Assembly: GCA_913777945.1 (NCBI GenBank)
Contig: CAJYTY010000022.1
Coordinates: 186,001 to 250,000, forward strand
Reading direction: 5' to 3'
Source: an uncultured Acinetobacter sp.
GTDB lineage: Bacteria > Pseudomonadota > Gammaproteobacteria > Pseudomonadales > Moraxellaceae
Length of the DNA stretch: 64,000 nucleotides
The position numbers and the translations under genes are program-made. The notes under the pieces are model-generated. The model searched no databases. It saw only the letters and a list, made by a program, of their open reading frames with translations, and was not told the DNA's origin. Below, in pieces: positions 20,100 to 28,616 of the stretch. Position 1 is the first letter of the stretch, and each line of letters starts with the position of its first letter.

Positions 20100-21203
20100 A
20101 TGCCACTTGATCAGCCGCATGGCAGCATTCCCCTTACCCAAGATGATCCAGAAGAACTCAAAAGCTGGATTAAATCACAGGCCTTAGCGCTGGGTTTTTC
20201 TGATTGTGTCATCGCTAAACCAGATGCTCAAGACCAAATGCCACGTTTTAAAGAGTATTTAAAACGTGGTTATCATGCCGATATGCATTATCTGGCAGAA
20301 AACCTCGATAAGCGTGCCGACCCGACCCTACTGGTGCCGGGCACCAAAAGTATTATTTGTGTGCGCATGAATTATCTGGTGGAAAGCCCCAAGCCTCGAT
20401 ATGTGCCTGATCAACCAAATTCGGCCATCATTGCGCGTTATGCACGCGGGCGCGATTATCATAAGGTCATGCGTGGGCGACTCAAAACATTGGCTGGAAT
20501 CATTAAAGCGCGCGTTGGTGAGTTTGAATCTCGGCCGTTTGCAGATTCTGCGCCAATTTTTGAAAAATCACTGGCGGAGAGTGCCGGAATGGGCTGGACG
20601 GGCAAGCACACCCTACTCATTCATAAAAAATCTGGCTCTTTTTTTGTGCTAGGTGAACTATTTACCTCTTTAGAATTACCCTTTGATCAGCCTGCCACAG
20701 CACATTGTGGCTCATGTACCGCCTGCATTGATATTTGTCCGACCCAAGCGATTGTCGAGCCTTATATGCTGGATGCGCGCAAATGTATTGCCTATTTAAC
20801 CATTGAATACAAAGGCATCATTGCTGAAGAATTAAGAGCTGGTATTGGTAATCGTATTTTTGGATGTGACGATTGCCAGCTCATTTGCCCGTGGAACAGT
20901 TTTGCAAAAATAGCTTCAATTCCGGACTTCAACCCGCGACATGGATTAGATAATATTTCACTACTTGAAATATGGACATGGGATGAGGCCACATTTTTGG
21001 CAAATACTGAAGGTAGCCCAATTCGGCGAACTGGCTTTCAATCATTTAAACGCAATATTGCGATTGGTTTGGGAAATGCACCCTACTCAGATGATGTCAT
21101 CGAGGCCTTAAAAATGGCGCGCGAGCAGCATGATGAAATTGTACAAATTCATATTGATTGGGCAATTGAACAACAATTGAAAAAACAATACCAGATCCAT
21201 TAA
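20100..21203 (+). CDS. queG: Epoxyqueuosine reductase
   Basis: Last step of queuosine tRNA modification, a cobalamin and iron-sulfur enzyme. 367 residues, with GWTGKHTLLIHKKSGSFF, the first 4Fe-4S cluster CGSCTACIDICPTQAI and the second CDDCQLICPWN. A C-terminal HEAT-like segment follows (GNAPYSDDVIEAL). There is no clear ribosome site before the ATG. Divergent from nnr with only 27 bp between starts, so the promoters must overlap. Confidence 0.95.
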   Translation: MPLDQPHGSIPLTQDDPEELKSWIKSQALALGFSDCVIAKPDAQDQMPRFKEYLKRGYHADMHYLAENLDKRADPTLLVPGTKSIICVRMNYLVESPKPRYVPDQPNSAIIARYARGRDYHKVMRGRLKTLAGIIKARVGEFESRPFADSAPIFEKSLAESAGMGWTGKHTLLIHKKSGSFFVLGELFTSLELPFDQPATAHCGSCTACIDICPTQAIVEPYMLDARKCIAYLTIEYKGIIAEELRAGIGNRIFGCDDCQLICPWNSFAKIASIPDFNPRHGLDNISLLEIWTWDEATFLANTEGSPIRRTGFQSFKRNIAIGLGNAPYSDDVIEALKMAREQHDEIVQIHIDWAIEQQLKKQYQIH

Positions 21204-21263
21204 AAAATGATGTTTTTTGCCCTTCGGCTTTGGCACGAATTCTGTATGATTAGGAACTAGTAA

Positions 21264-22277
21264 ATGCAATCATCATGGACTATGACAATGACATTACGTA
21301 ATGATTGGACTCGTGACGAAATCCAAGCACTCTACGATCAACCTTTTTTAGATTTGGTATTTCAGGCACAACAAGTGCATCGTGAGCATTTTTCTGCCAA
21401 CACGATTCAAGTAAGTACGTTACTTTCAATCAAAACAGGTAAATGCCCGGAAGATTGTAAATATTGCTCTCAATCTGCACATTATGATTCTAAATTAGAA
21501 GCAGAAAAGCGTATTGCCGTCGATAAAGTTATTTTAGAAGCGAAAGCTGCTAAAGAATCTGGCTCTTCACGTTTTTGTATGGGTGCTGCATGGCGTAATC
21601 CGCATGAGCGCGATATGCCTTATGTGCTTGAAATGGTTCGCGAAGTAAAATCACTGGGCCTTGAAACATGTATGACACTCGGTATGCTGAATCAGTCGCA
21701 AGCTGAGCGTTTAAAAGATGCTGGATTAGATTATTACAACCACAACCTCGATACATCACGCGAGTACTATAACAATATTATTAGTACCCGTACCTTTGAT
21801 GATCGTTTGAATACGCTTGATCACGTTCGTGGTGCAGGCATGAAAGTGTGTAGTGGTGGTATTGTGGGCTTGGGCGAACAGAAACAAGACCGAATCGGCT
21901 TGTTACATGAGCTTGCAACGCTTCCAATTCATCCTGAATCTGTGCCAATTAATATGCTGGTGCCAATTGAAGGTACACCATTGGCAGAAGTTGAAAAATT
22001 AGATGTGACTGAATGGATTCGTACCATTGCTGTAGCACGTATTATCATGCCACAGAGTTATATTCGTCTTTCGGCAGGTCGTGAATCTTTGAGTGATTCA
22101 GATCAAGCATTGGCATTTATGGCAGGTGCAAACTCCCTATTTTCCGGTGACAAACTTCTCACTACACCGAATGCTGGTGAAGGTAAAGATCAGATCTTGT
22201 TTGCAAAATTAGGCCTTGTTGCGGAAAAACCAAAAGTATCTGTACGTGCCATGGCTGTCGATGCAATGTCAGCTTAA
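21264..22277 (+). CDS. bioB: Biotin synthase
   Basis: Radical-SAM enzyme inserting sulfur into dethiobiotin. The cluster motif [10 protein letters not shown] is present, as are [23 protein letters not shown] and RLSAGRE. Two starts compete. TAGGA lies eight bases before the ATG at 21264 (337 aa), while the known family sequence starts at MTLRNDWT, position 21288 (329 aa). The other biotin genes are not in this window. Confidence 0.95.
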   Translation: MQSSWTMTMTLRNDWTRDEIQALYDQPFLDLVFQAQQVHREHFSANTIQVSTLLSIKTGKCPEDCKYCSQSAHYDSKLEAEKRIAVDKVILEAKAAKESGSSRFCMGAAWRNPHERDMPYVLEMVREVKSLGLETCMTLGMLNQSQAERLKDAGLDYYNHNLDTSREYYNNIISTRTFDDRLNTLDHVRGAGMKVCSGGIVGLGEQKQDRIGLLHELATLPIHPESVPINMLVPIEGTPLAEVEKLDVTEWIRTIAVARIIMPQSYIRLSAGRESLSDSDQALAFMAGANSLFSGDKLLTTPNAGEGKDQILFAKLGLVAEKPKVSVRAMAVDAMSA

Positions 22278-22289
22278 GTTCAGTTTGGT

Positions 22290-22322
22290 AAAAAAAGCCC
22301 TCAAGTCATTTGAGGGTTTTTT
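22290..22322 (+). terminator. Intrinsic terminator of bioB
   Basis: Stem CCCTCAA / TTGAGGG with flanking A-run and T-run, ten-odd bases after the stop. The A-run on the left would also serve the small gene on the other strand. Confidence 0.88.
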
Positions 22323-22521
22323 ATATTGATGTCACTAAATTTCCATATTTTGCAGTTAAGTACATTCCTTCTCGAATCAGATCTTCACCTAGTGCGTGAC
22401 ATACCCGTAATTGGTTTGTTGCTGCATCATAATGTAGTGAATCAAAAATATCAGGATGATGAAATAACCAGATAATGGTTTCACTCAAATCTTGCGTTAC
22501 TACATGGTCGACTTTTGACAT
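22321..22521 (-). CDS. Small hypothetical protein, 66 aa
   Basis: Begins MSKVDHVVTQDLSETIIWLF and has a mixed helical/strand look with a His pair (LFHHPD). AAAGAAACGAA precedes the ATG. No motif is recognised. The frame ends exactly at the bioB terminator, which supports it as a real, separately transcribed gene. Confidence 0.5.
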   Translation of the reverse strand: MSKVDHVVTQDLSETIIWLFHHPDIFDSLHYDAATNQLRVCHALGEDLIREGMYLTAKYGNLVTSI

Positions 22522-22736
22522 TTCGTTTCTTTAACAAATCCAAAAATATTCAAGAATAATCATAATTGTTAATCCACATAAAATAAAGTGTAGTATTTAA
22601 TGCTAATTGGATAAGTACGTATTCTTTAATTTGTCTCTTATTAAAATTTATATGTAAAAATCAAAGATGGAAAACGAGTTTCCCACCTTTCAACTAAATA
22701 TATTTCTATATCTAGTTTATCTTATAAAAATTAAAA

Positions 22737-23183
22737 TCAAACACTGTTTGGTTTGAGTGTATAAAAGCTATCTTTCTGCTTAGAAAGTAAATTAATAAAT
22801 TCAGGAATATTATCAATTGACAAAGTATATGGATTAAATTCATCAATATTATATTCAGAGAAAAAATTAACAATTTCCTTGTGAAAAATAGCATATTTCA
22901 TATGCCATTTAGAAAATAATCTGTCTGTTACATCCTCACAATACATTAATTCACAATTTTCATGACGAGGATCGTTTATGATTTTGTTATGAAAAAGATC
23001 ATTAATTTTGATTTTGTTACCTTCAAGACACTGAACGAAATAGCCATTTCCATAATAAAGTGCACCACAAATTGCATTTGGGGTATTAAAATTTAATGCT
23101 TCAGTTAAAATATTAAATAATTCATTCATTGGATTATCACATTCTTTTAACTTACTCACATACAGCATTCTTGCATCGCTCAT
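22737..23183 (-). CDS. BLUF-domain blue-light sensor (BlsA-like)
   Basis: 148 residues, a single BLUF domain with a short C-terminal helical cap. The flavin-binding pattern is visible: Tyr in MLYVSKL, Asn in the N-x(n)-GALYYGNGYFVQCLEG stretch with the conserved Gln, and a Trp in FSKWHMKYA. The upstream in-frame ATG at 23261 adds a poor 26-residue lead; GAGACAAGT before 23183 fits better. In Acinetobacter, BlsA-type proteins modulate motility, biofilm and iron uptake by binding regulators; the partner here is unknown. Confidence 0.85.
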   Translation of the reverse strand: MSDARMLYVSKLKECDNPMNELFNILTEALNFNTPNAICGALYYGNGYFVQCLEGNKIKINDLFHNKIINDPRHENCELMYCEDVTDRLFSKWHMKYAIFHKEIVNFFSEYNIDEFNPYTLSIDNIPEFINLLSKQKDSFYTLKPNSV

Positions 23184-24079
23184 ACTTGTCTCGATATATA
23201 ATAATTTAAAAAAATTAAAATAATACAAATACTTGCTGAAGGGATTTGTGCTTTTAATCACTTAAAGAATACTCTAAACTTCTTGTATAAGTAATGACTA
23301 AAATGAAAAATATTCTTTTTTGATCAACTTTTAACAAATATTGATAGAATCTGCCTTTATATTAAAAATATCTTTAAAAACAAACACTTATTCTAATAAT
23401 GTAAATTTATTGATAACTTACAGAGATTAATTAATATTATTCCACACCTTAAAAGTGTGGCAAATTTAACAATTCTATTGCAAATTGATACATATTTTTA
23501 TTTTATCCTTAGCAGATCTGTTGAATTTATATCCACTATAAATGATTGAATTTCATACAAAAAAAGTTTTTCATATCACTTTTCCTAAATTTCCATTTAC
23601 GCATATCTCGATATCATTTAAGCAAATTTGATACCGTACCCACGCTTATTGCTAACTCATGCTTTGATGTTCTGATCTGGATGGATGTTCTTTATCTACT
23701 TCAAATCTCTTACATTCACCAATGGGCTTTATTAGAGTGATTGATGTATAAATAATCAAAGTATATGTGCCATACTGTGTATTATCTTTCCTTTACAACA
23801 AGCATCTTTCGGAGTCATTAAAGCTTAAAATAGAGCTTACCCGTTTAATTTATTAATAAATCGTCAAAAACAATTCGAGTTGGTCAATAATTGTCTTTGA
23901 TTGCTTTACTCAATAAGATGACATGAGCTAGAATCCGAATGTTTTGCAATATAGCGTTTTTTTGCAATTTTTTGAGAGTTTACTCTGTGTCTACTTAATA
24001 AAAAACTTGTAATATATCTTGAAATTCGCTAAGATTGCGCTCAACGCAAATTGTTTGAAATACAATAACTTGCGATATA
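23184..24079. other. AT-rich gap before the tRNA, no recognised gene
   Basis: Nearly 900 bp without a convincing gene. One open frame at 23546-23740 has no ribosome site or family. On its opposite strand, around 23600-23690, broken frames give a helix-turn-helix-like string (HELAISVGTVSNLLK) interrupted by stops, possibly a decayed transposase or regulator. Confidence 0.35.
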
Positions 24080-24156
<77 letters not shown>

Positions 24157-24161
24157 GATAC

Positions 24162-24194
24162 AACCTCATAAGCCATTGGTTTATGAGGTTTTTT
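24162..24194 (+). terminator. Terminator after the tRNA, island-borne copy
   Basis: Stem AACCTCATAA / TTATGAGGTT, then a T-run. A different hairpin with the same GGTTTTTTAATGC ending stands after attR and is presumably the original chromosomal tRNA terminator. Confidence 0.8.
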
Positions 24195-24296
24195 AATGCC
24201 TACCATCTTTGGACCATCGGATTTTTCGGTCTATTTTGTGGTCCATCCGTTTGAGAGTACGATGGTCTATTTCCCATATGTAAATCCATCTCTCAA

Positions 24297-24449
24297 TTAA
24301 CGTTTCCTAGCACTTCGGCTTTCCACTCGATCTACGATGAAGATGAATCTTCTATAATCTAGACCTTCGAGGCGTAAAGCGAGTGGCAAACGATTAGGCT
24401 TGGGGGGATTTGGACTTTCGGTTGTTTGACCGTTTCCCTCTATCTGCAT
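24297..24449 (-). CDS. Possible small ORF at the island left end, 50 aa
   Basis: An ATG-started frame on the minus strand with a proline-rich start (ESPNPPKPNRLPLALRLEG) and a well-formed amphipathic/strand end (FIFIVDRVESRSARKR). The composition looks protein-like and is more GC-rich than the surrounding island. There is no strong ribosome site. It may be a real small gene often found beside tRNA integration sites or the remnant of one. Confidence 0.35.
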   Translation of the reverse strand: MQIEGNGQTTESPNPPKPNRLPLALRLEGLDYRRFIFIVDRVESRSARKR

Positions 24450-24576
24450 AGGGGATTTAAAATTGAGGTATGGGGAGTTTTGTTAATAAACAATATCGAG
24501 CTAAGCCATTAGGATTGTTACTAATTAAGAAGAACTGCTTTATCATAGAGGAAAAATCGGAATAGGTCTGTTTATC

Positions 24577-25368
24577 ATGTCTCATAAAATTTTTCTTAGC
24601 CATAACTATAATGATAAGCCCTTAGTTGAAGCGGTTGCACTGAGGTTAGCTAACATCTTTGGTCAAGACCAAGTTTTTTATGATTCTTGGTCTATTAAAC
24701 CTGGTGACGGTATTATTGATCAAATGAATAAAGGGCTTGAAGCCCCTGAATTTGTCTTCTTCTTTGTCTCTTCCAATAGCCTGAAAAGCGATATGGTAAA
24801 ACTGGAATGGCAAAATGCACTTTATTCAGCAACTAAGGGGAAAACCCGTCTGATTCCAATCAGAGTTGATGGTTGTGAAATGCCATCTTTGTTAAAACAA
24901 ACACTATTTATCGATATGTATACTATTGGGCTTGAAGCTACTATTGCTCAAATAGTTAGTGTGACACAGGGAAATGCTTCTTTTACTCCACAATTTCAAA
25001 ATTTCTCTAATTTAACTTACAGTTTTATTAAATTTGAAGATGGTACTTTTGAAATTACAATCACTGCTTCTCATATGATGGAACCTAATCCAAATTTTGC
25101 TTTTGTAGTGTTAAATAAGGAAGATGAAATCGGATATTGGATTAAAGAACAGCCTGCCATTATAAGCAGTTTTCATAAAAGCGCCTTTAAATTAAATGAT
25201 GACAGCATGGCGAATGCGGTAATTATGAAACCTGTGAATGGTGCTTTGACTCCCTTAAATCCTTTGACTTTTCAGCTTACACAAAGTGGAGATAATATTT
25301 TAGAGCTTATTGATGTACTTCATCAACATGGTCAAAATCAGTGGGCTAAAGTACCTCATGCAGAATAG
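24577..25368 (+). CDS. TIR-domain protein (putative NADase defence effector)
   Basis: 263 residues. The N-terminal TIR domain (about 1-125) has KIFLSHNYNDK, FYDSWSIKPGDGI, VFFFVSSNSLKS, the Glu of KLEWQNAL expected to be catalytic in NADase TIRs, and RLIPIRVDG. The C-terminal ~130 residues look like a beta-sandwich of unknown family (YSFIKFEDGTFEITITAS; EIGYWIKEQPA). Bacterial TIR proteins commonly destroy NAD+ or make cyclic ADP-ribose signals on infection. No cyclase or Argonaute gene lies beside it, so the trigger is unknown. Confidence 0.85.
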   Translation: MSHKIFLSHNYNDKPLVEAVALRLANIFGQDQVFYDSWSIKPGDGIIDQMNKGLEAPEFVFFFVSSNSLKSDMVKLEWQNALYSATKGKTRLIPIRVDGCEMPSLLKQTLFIDMYTIGLEATIAQIVSVTQGNASFTPQFQNFSNLTYSFIKFEDGTFEITITASHMMEPNPNFAFVVLNKEDEIGYWIKEQPAIISSFHKSAFKLNDDSMANAVIMKPVNGALTPLNPLTFQLTQSGDNILELIDVLHQHGQNQWAKVPHAE

Positions 25369-25441
25369 ATATAATAAAAAAGTTAATTGTCAAAATACTT
25401 GTTGAATAATCTCATGTGTATTTAAGTCATTTTCACATACG

Positions 25442-25535
25442 TATTATTTTCATGGTCTTTAACCAATAAATGAGTGACCATGAAAAAACACTATCCAAAA
25501 CTCGAATCTTTATCTAAAGTTATCGAGACTCTTCC
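25442..25535 (+). repeat. Copy A of a ~94-bp direct repeat (5' end of a broken gene)
   Basis: Matches 26876-26970 with about eight differences, including upstream sequence, start codon and the first 19 codons of the gene. The two copies flank the membrane-protein gene. Confidence 0.85.
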
Positions 25536-25638
25536 GCACCCCTAATGCAAATCTATAGCCAAAGCAATTCGGGTCTGTAATGATAAAAAGACAGATCTAC
25601 GAACAAAGCTTGGTGCTGTTGCACTTATATTTATTTAA
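25480..25638 (+). pseudogene. 5' fragment of the gene continued at 27006
   Basis: Starts MKKHYPKLESLSKVIETLPH, meets an in-frame TAA, then stays readable in the same frame for about 30 more codons (SIAKAIRVCNDKKTDL, TKLGAVALIFI) before a second stop. The first 19 residues nearly repeat those at 26915. It is probably the original N-terminal coding part, cut off from the rest when the membrane-protein gene arrived. Confidence 0.6.
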
Positions 25639-25815
25639 TCTGGGAGAACCTTAGATGCTTATTTTCCAACATTGACTCATTCAGCAATGCATATAAAAAG
25701 CCTTAAGCCAACTACGAATTATTGATTTAATTGTGAATACACAAATTGAATTTGTACATTTTTTGAAAATAACTCATCGTAGCAGGCTTATTTATATAGG
25801 TATTATCAAATATGT

Positions 25816-26736
25816 TTAATTTTTTATAATAGTACTGCCTTGTTGTAATGAAATTTGATTATTAAAACAAGGCTGTACTATAAATAATTTACTGACAAAT
25901 CCTTTATCAGAGTTCATTAAAAAATTTTCAAAATTTAATGGAACATTTTCCTCTGAATTTGACATATTTATGATTACTTTTTGTTGGCTATTACCAATAT
26001 ATGCCACACTAAAATTTGAGGGAATACCATCACATGAATATTTTTTATTGAAATCCATTGCTAATGCTAATTGATATGCTTTAAATCTAATGGCATTTTC
26101 TGAAAACTCTCTATATTGCAAACCCAAACTAATAATAAAAAAAAGAAAAAATATAATAATTATCCCTTTTTCCTTATCAAAATTAAATTCTTTCTTATCG
26201 ATGTAATGGTTTATTTCAAGAAAAATAAAGATAATTGTTAGAATTAAAGCAATAATTGACAAAATATTTGCAATGTAATTTATTGAATAAAATGCTGTAG
26301 TAAATGTAAGGCTATAAGGGAAGTTGGTTGCTGAAACACTAAAAATTTCATTAATTAAAGATGAAGCCTTGGAGTTTGAATATAAAACAGCAGCAGAAAA
26401 TATTAATCCTGAAATAAGTTTAGTGAATTTTAACTCAAAGAAATATTTGATAAAATTAAAAAGATATATATAATTTAAGACTAAAATTGATAATATTATT
26501 TTTCCACCAATGCTTCCCCAAAATAAATAATTTCTTGCCCAATTTTCTTTGTCATCAATATTGATATAGTAAGAGAAAATTATAAAAAGTGATATTACAC
26601 TTAATCCTATAAAATATGAGTTAAATTTATCTACATCTATTAAATTTGAAATTCTGTCTTTTCCTCGAATCTCTTTTACTTTATTTTTTATAGAAGTAAT
26701 TTCTTCAATTATTTTATCTTCAAACTGTTTGTTCAT
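25816..26736 (-). CDS. Multi-spanning membrane protein of unknown function, 306 aa
   Basis: A basic, coiled N terminus (EEITSIKNKVKEIRGKDR) is followed by five or so membrane segments (about residues 38-57, 73-95, 107-121, 150-172, 190-206) and a C-terminal domain of about 95 residues with two cysteines. AGAGGG lies just before the ATG. It is extremely AT-rich, more so than the broken gene around it, and lies between the two repeat copies on the opposite strand. Membrane proteins of this build in defence islands are often abortive-infection effectors, but no family is recognised. Confidence 0.7.
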   Translation of the reverse strand: MNKQFEDKIIEEITSIKNKVKEIRGKDRISNLIDVDKFNSYFIGLSVISLFIIFSYYINIDDKENWARNYLFWGSIGGKIILSILVLNYIYLFNFIKYFFELKFTKLISGLIFSAAVLYSNSKASSLINEIFSVSATNFPYSLTFTTAFYSINYIANILSIIALILTIIFIFLEINHYIDKKEFNFDKEKGIIIIFFLFFIISLGLQYREFSENAIRFKAYQLALAMDFNKKYSCDGIPSNFSVAYIGNSQQKVIINMSNSEENVPLNFENFLMNSDKGFVSKLFIVQPCFNNQISLQQGSTIIKN

Positions 26737-26875
26737 TTTTACCCTCTAAAATATCCATGTAACACATTAAAAAATATTCATTCAATTGCCAATTATTTGT
26801 GAAATAACTTTAAATTGAAGCTTTAAAAAAATTAATATATAAATTATTTTAAGTATCTAAAGGTTTTTTGTAAAT

Positions 26876-26970
26876 ATATTATTTTCATGGTCTTTAACTA
26901 ATATAGGAGTGACCATGAAAAAACACTATCCAAAACTCGAATCTGTATCGAAAGTCATCGAGACTCTTCC
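26876..26970 (+). repeat. Copy B of the ~94-bp direct repeat
   Basis: Counterpart of 25442-25535. It contains an ATG at 26915 and MKKHYPKLESVSKVIETLP, after which the reading frame runs into a stop (TAA about 15 bases on) while the downstream protein continues in another frame. Confidence 0.85.
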
Positions 26971-27005
26971 TATTTGTTTTAGGTAAACAGGCTCATGTTG
27001 AAGAA

Positions 27006-28295
27006 TTGGTACAATTTATTGGTCGATTGCGCATTGCAAATGTACCTTGCCACATCTTATTGCACACTGGTTTGACTAGATCTGATCAAGACCCTGAAAA
27101 ACTACACCGTAAGCACCAAAAACGCTTGGATGACTTTATTACTCGTGTCAATGATATTGCTCATGCATTAGCAAGTTTAGCTGAAGACTATAAGTTTGAT
27201 TTCCAAGACAATGAAAAACTAAGCATTTATGATAAAGTCAATCGAATGAATGAAAGTTTCAAAAATTGGTTTGATTGTAAACTTTTTGCCGTATATCAAG
27301 GTAAATCAATTCAGAATACGGCCAGTCTTGTTTCAGCCTTGTATTTAATTGACACAAGCTACTTTTATAGTAGCTATGAATATATGGTGTGGCGTATTAA
27401 GCAATTCTTGCCGAACTGTAAAATTCAATTCTGCGAAGATACAACAGCTACACCTAGTAATATCACTCATTTTTTTGATGAGCAAAAAGTTAATGCTGAC
27501 AAGGCTTATGCTGAAAGTATTAACCCTGCGCTCAAAATATTCCTTGAAAACTTTCAGAAAGGTCATCAAAAACCTGAATCTTTAAAACAATTCTCTACTA
27601 AGTTTATCGAGCATAAACAGCAAGATGAGGATTACATTGATAATTTAGCCTATTACTATAATGATCAACTAGCTTATCCTGATAAAGTTGCGCAGATTCT
27701 GAATGAAACTGTCTATTTAGCTCAGCATATTGGCAATATACATGATATTCATCAGATCCTTACTCAAAAAAGATTTAATGAGGTTGTTAAAGTAACTGCT
27801 GCATATAAAGACAATGAGTTTGTGCGGAATCTAACTCATAAGTTTTACAAGCTTAATCCCGAAAGATACTTAACCAATCAGTACCAATTAAAAGGACCAC
27901 AAGCAAGTAAATTACTGTGTAGTACTTTAAAGGCTGTGCAGAAACAGACAAACCTTCCAATAAAATCCATCATTAAAGCTTATCTTATTAAGGGGATGAC
28001 TCATGATCCTATTTCTGATTCATTTGAAATCGAAGAAAGCAAAGCACTTAACTATCTTGCGACATATTTTGATGTCAAAGATCGTAACAAGAACAAGCCT
28101 GAACTACGCTATCTTGAGTTTCAAGGGATTGCTCTAGGTGGTTTTGAATATTTGCATCTAAAAGATTGGCAAAGCAAGCATCTTGTTCCTAAAGAGCCAT
28201 TTATTATGGATGGCAAAACCTATGATGCCTATACGGGTGAGACCAATATGATACGTAAAGCTACTCAGGAAGAGATTGATGAATTGTTTGGTTAA
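27006..28295 (+). CDS. Unknown island protein, 429 aa, probably N-terminally disrupted
   Basis: A long helical, charged protein (LTRSDQDPEKLHRKHQKRLD near the start; EPFIMDGKTYDAYTGETNM near the end) with no recognised domain. The only start in this frame is a TTG without a ribosome site. Upstream in frame the sequence reads LFVLGKQAHVEE, joined one frame off to a good start at 26915 with MKKHYPKLESVSKVIETLP. I infer that a deletion or frameshift removed about 30-50 residues after the first 19. The product may be non-functional. Confidence 0.6.
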   Translation: MVQFIGRLRIANVPCHILLHTGLTRSDQDPEKLHRKHQKRLDDFITRVNDIAHALASLAEDYKFDFQDNEKLSIYDKVNRMNESFKNWFDCKLFAVYQGKSIQNTASLVSALYLIDTSYFYSSYEYMVWRIKQFLPNCKIQFCEDTTATPSNITHFFDEQKVNADKAYAESINPALKIFLENFQKGHQKPESLKQFSTKFIEHKQQDEDYIDNLAYYYNDQLAYPDKVAQILNETVYLAQHIGNIHDIHQILTQKRFNEVVKVTAAYKDNEFVRNLTHKFYKLNPERYLTNQYQLKGPQASKLLCSTLKAVQKQTNLPIKSIIKAYLIKGMTHDPISDSFEIEESKALNYLATYFDVKDRNKNKPELRYLEFQGIALGGFEYLHLKDWQSKHLVPKEPFIMDGKTYDAYTGETNMIRKATQEEIDELFG

Positions 28296-28306
28296 GTTGG
28301 CCAAAT

Positions 28307-28514
28307 CAGTTTCTTAACTTGATTCCAACTTTCGCATAGGCCAATGTCCACAAATAAGTTACTTTCAGCTCTCACGCTTTCATAGGAGGCTCTATCTGAA
28401 AGCAACTTATTTCTGCACGATGTAGCAGAATTTTTGTGGGGGATTTTTTTGGAGTGAGGGAAATTTTGGGAGTGTGTTACGTTGCATGGTATTGTGTGGA
28501 GGTGTTAAGGGGGA
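28307..28514 (+). repeat. Structured ~210-bp repeat, copy 1
   Basis: Nearly identical to 30490-30700. It contains an inverted repeat AAATAAGTTACTTTCAG (28352-28368) / CTGAAAGCAACTTATTT (28396-28412), then a small hairpin TTCTGC / GCAGAA followed by TTTTT (28411-28435) that looks like a terminator. The copies differ in the long stem by one base that keeps a G-U pair, as expected for a functional RNA. Confidence 0.8.
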
Positions 28515-28616
28515 TTCTAGGTTTAGTCAAATCTATATTTTTTGTTTTTATTGCAATTTTTTATTTTATTATTCATATAATACTTGGTAAGACATATAAA
28601 GAGTTTTGTAGACAAC

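Noticed and set aside
23546..23740. 64-residue open frame on the plus strand, and a helix-turn-helix-like string on the opposite strand
   Set aside because: Neither has a start with a ribosome site or an unbroken frame; the HTH-like stretch is interrupted by stops. Could be a decayed transposase but cannot be assigned.
24577..26736. CBASS or Thoeris system built on the TIR protein
   Set aside because: No cyclase, SIR2/ThsA or ubiquitin-like gene is adjacent; the neighbours are a membrane protein and a broken gene.
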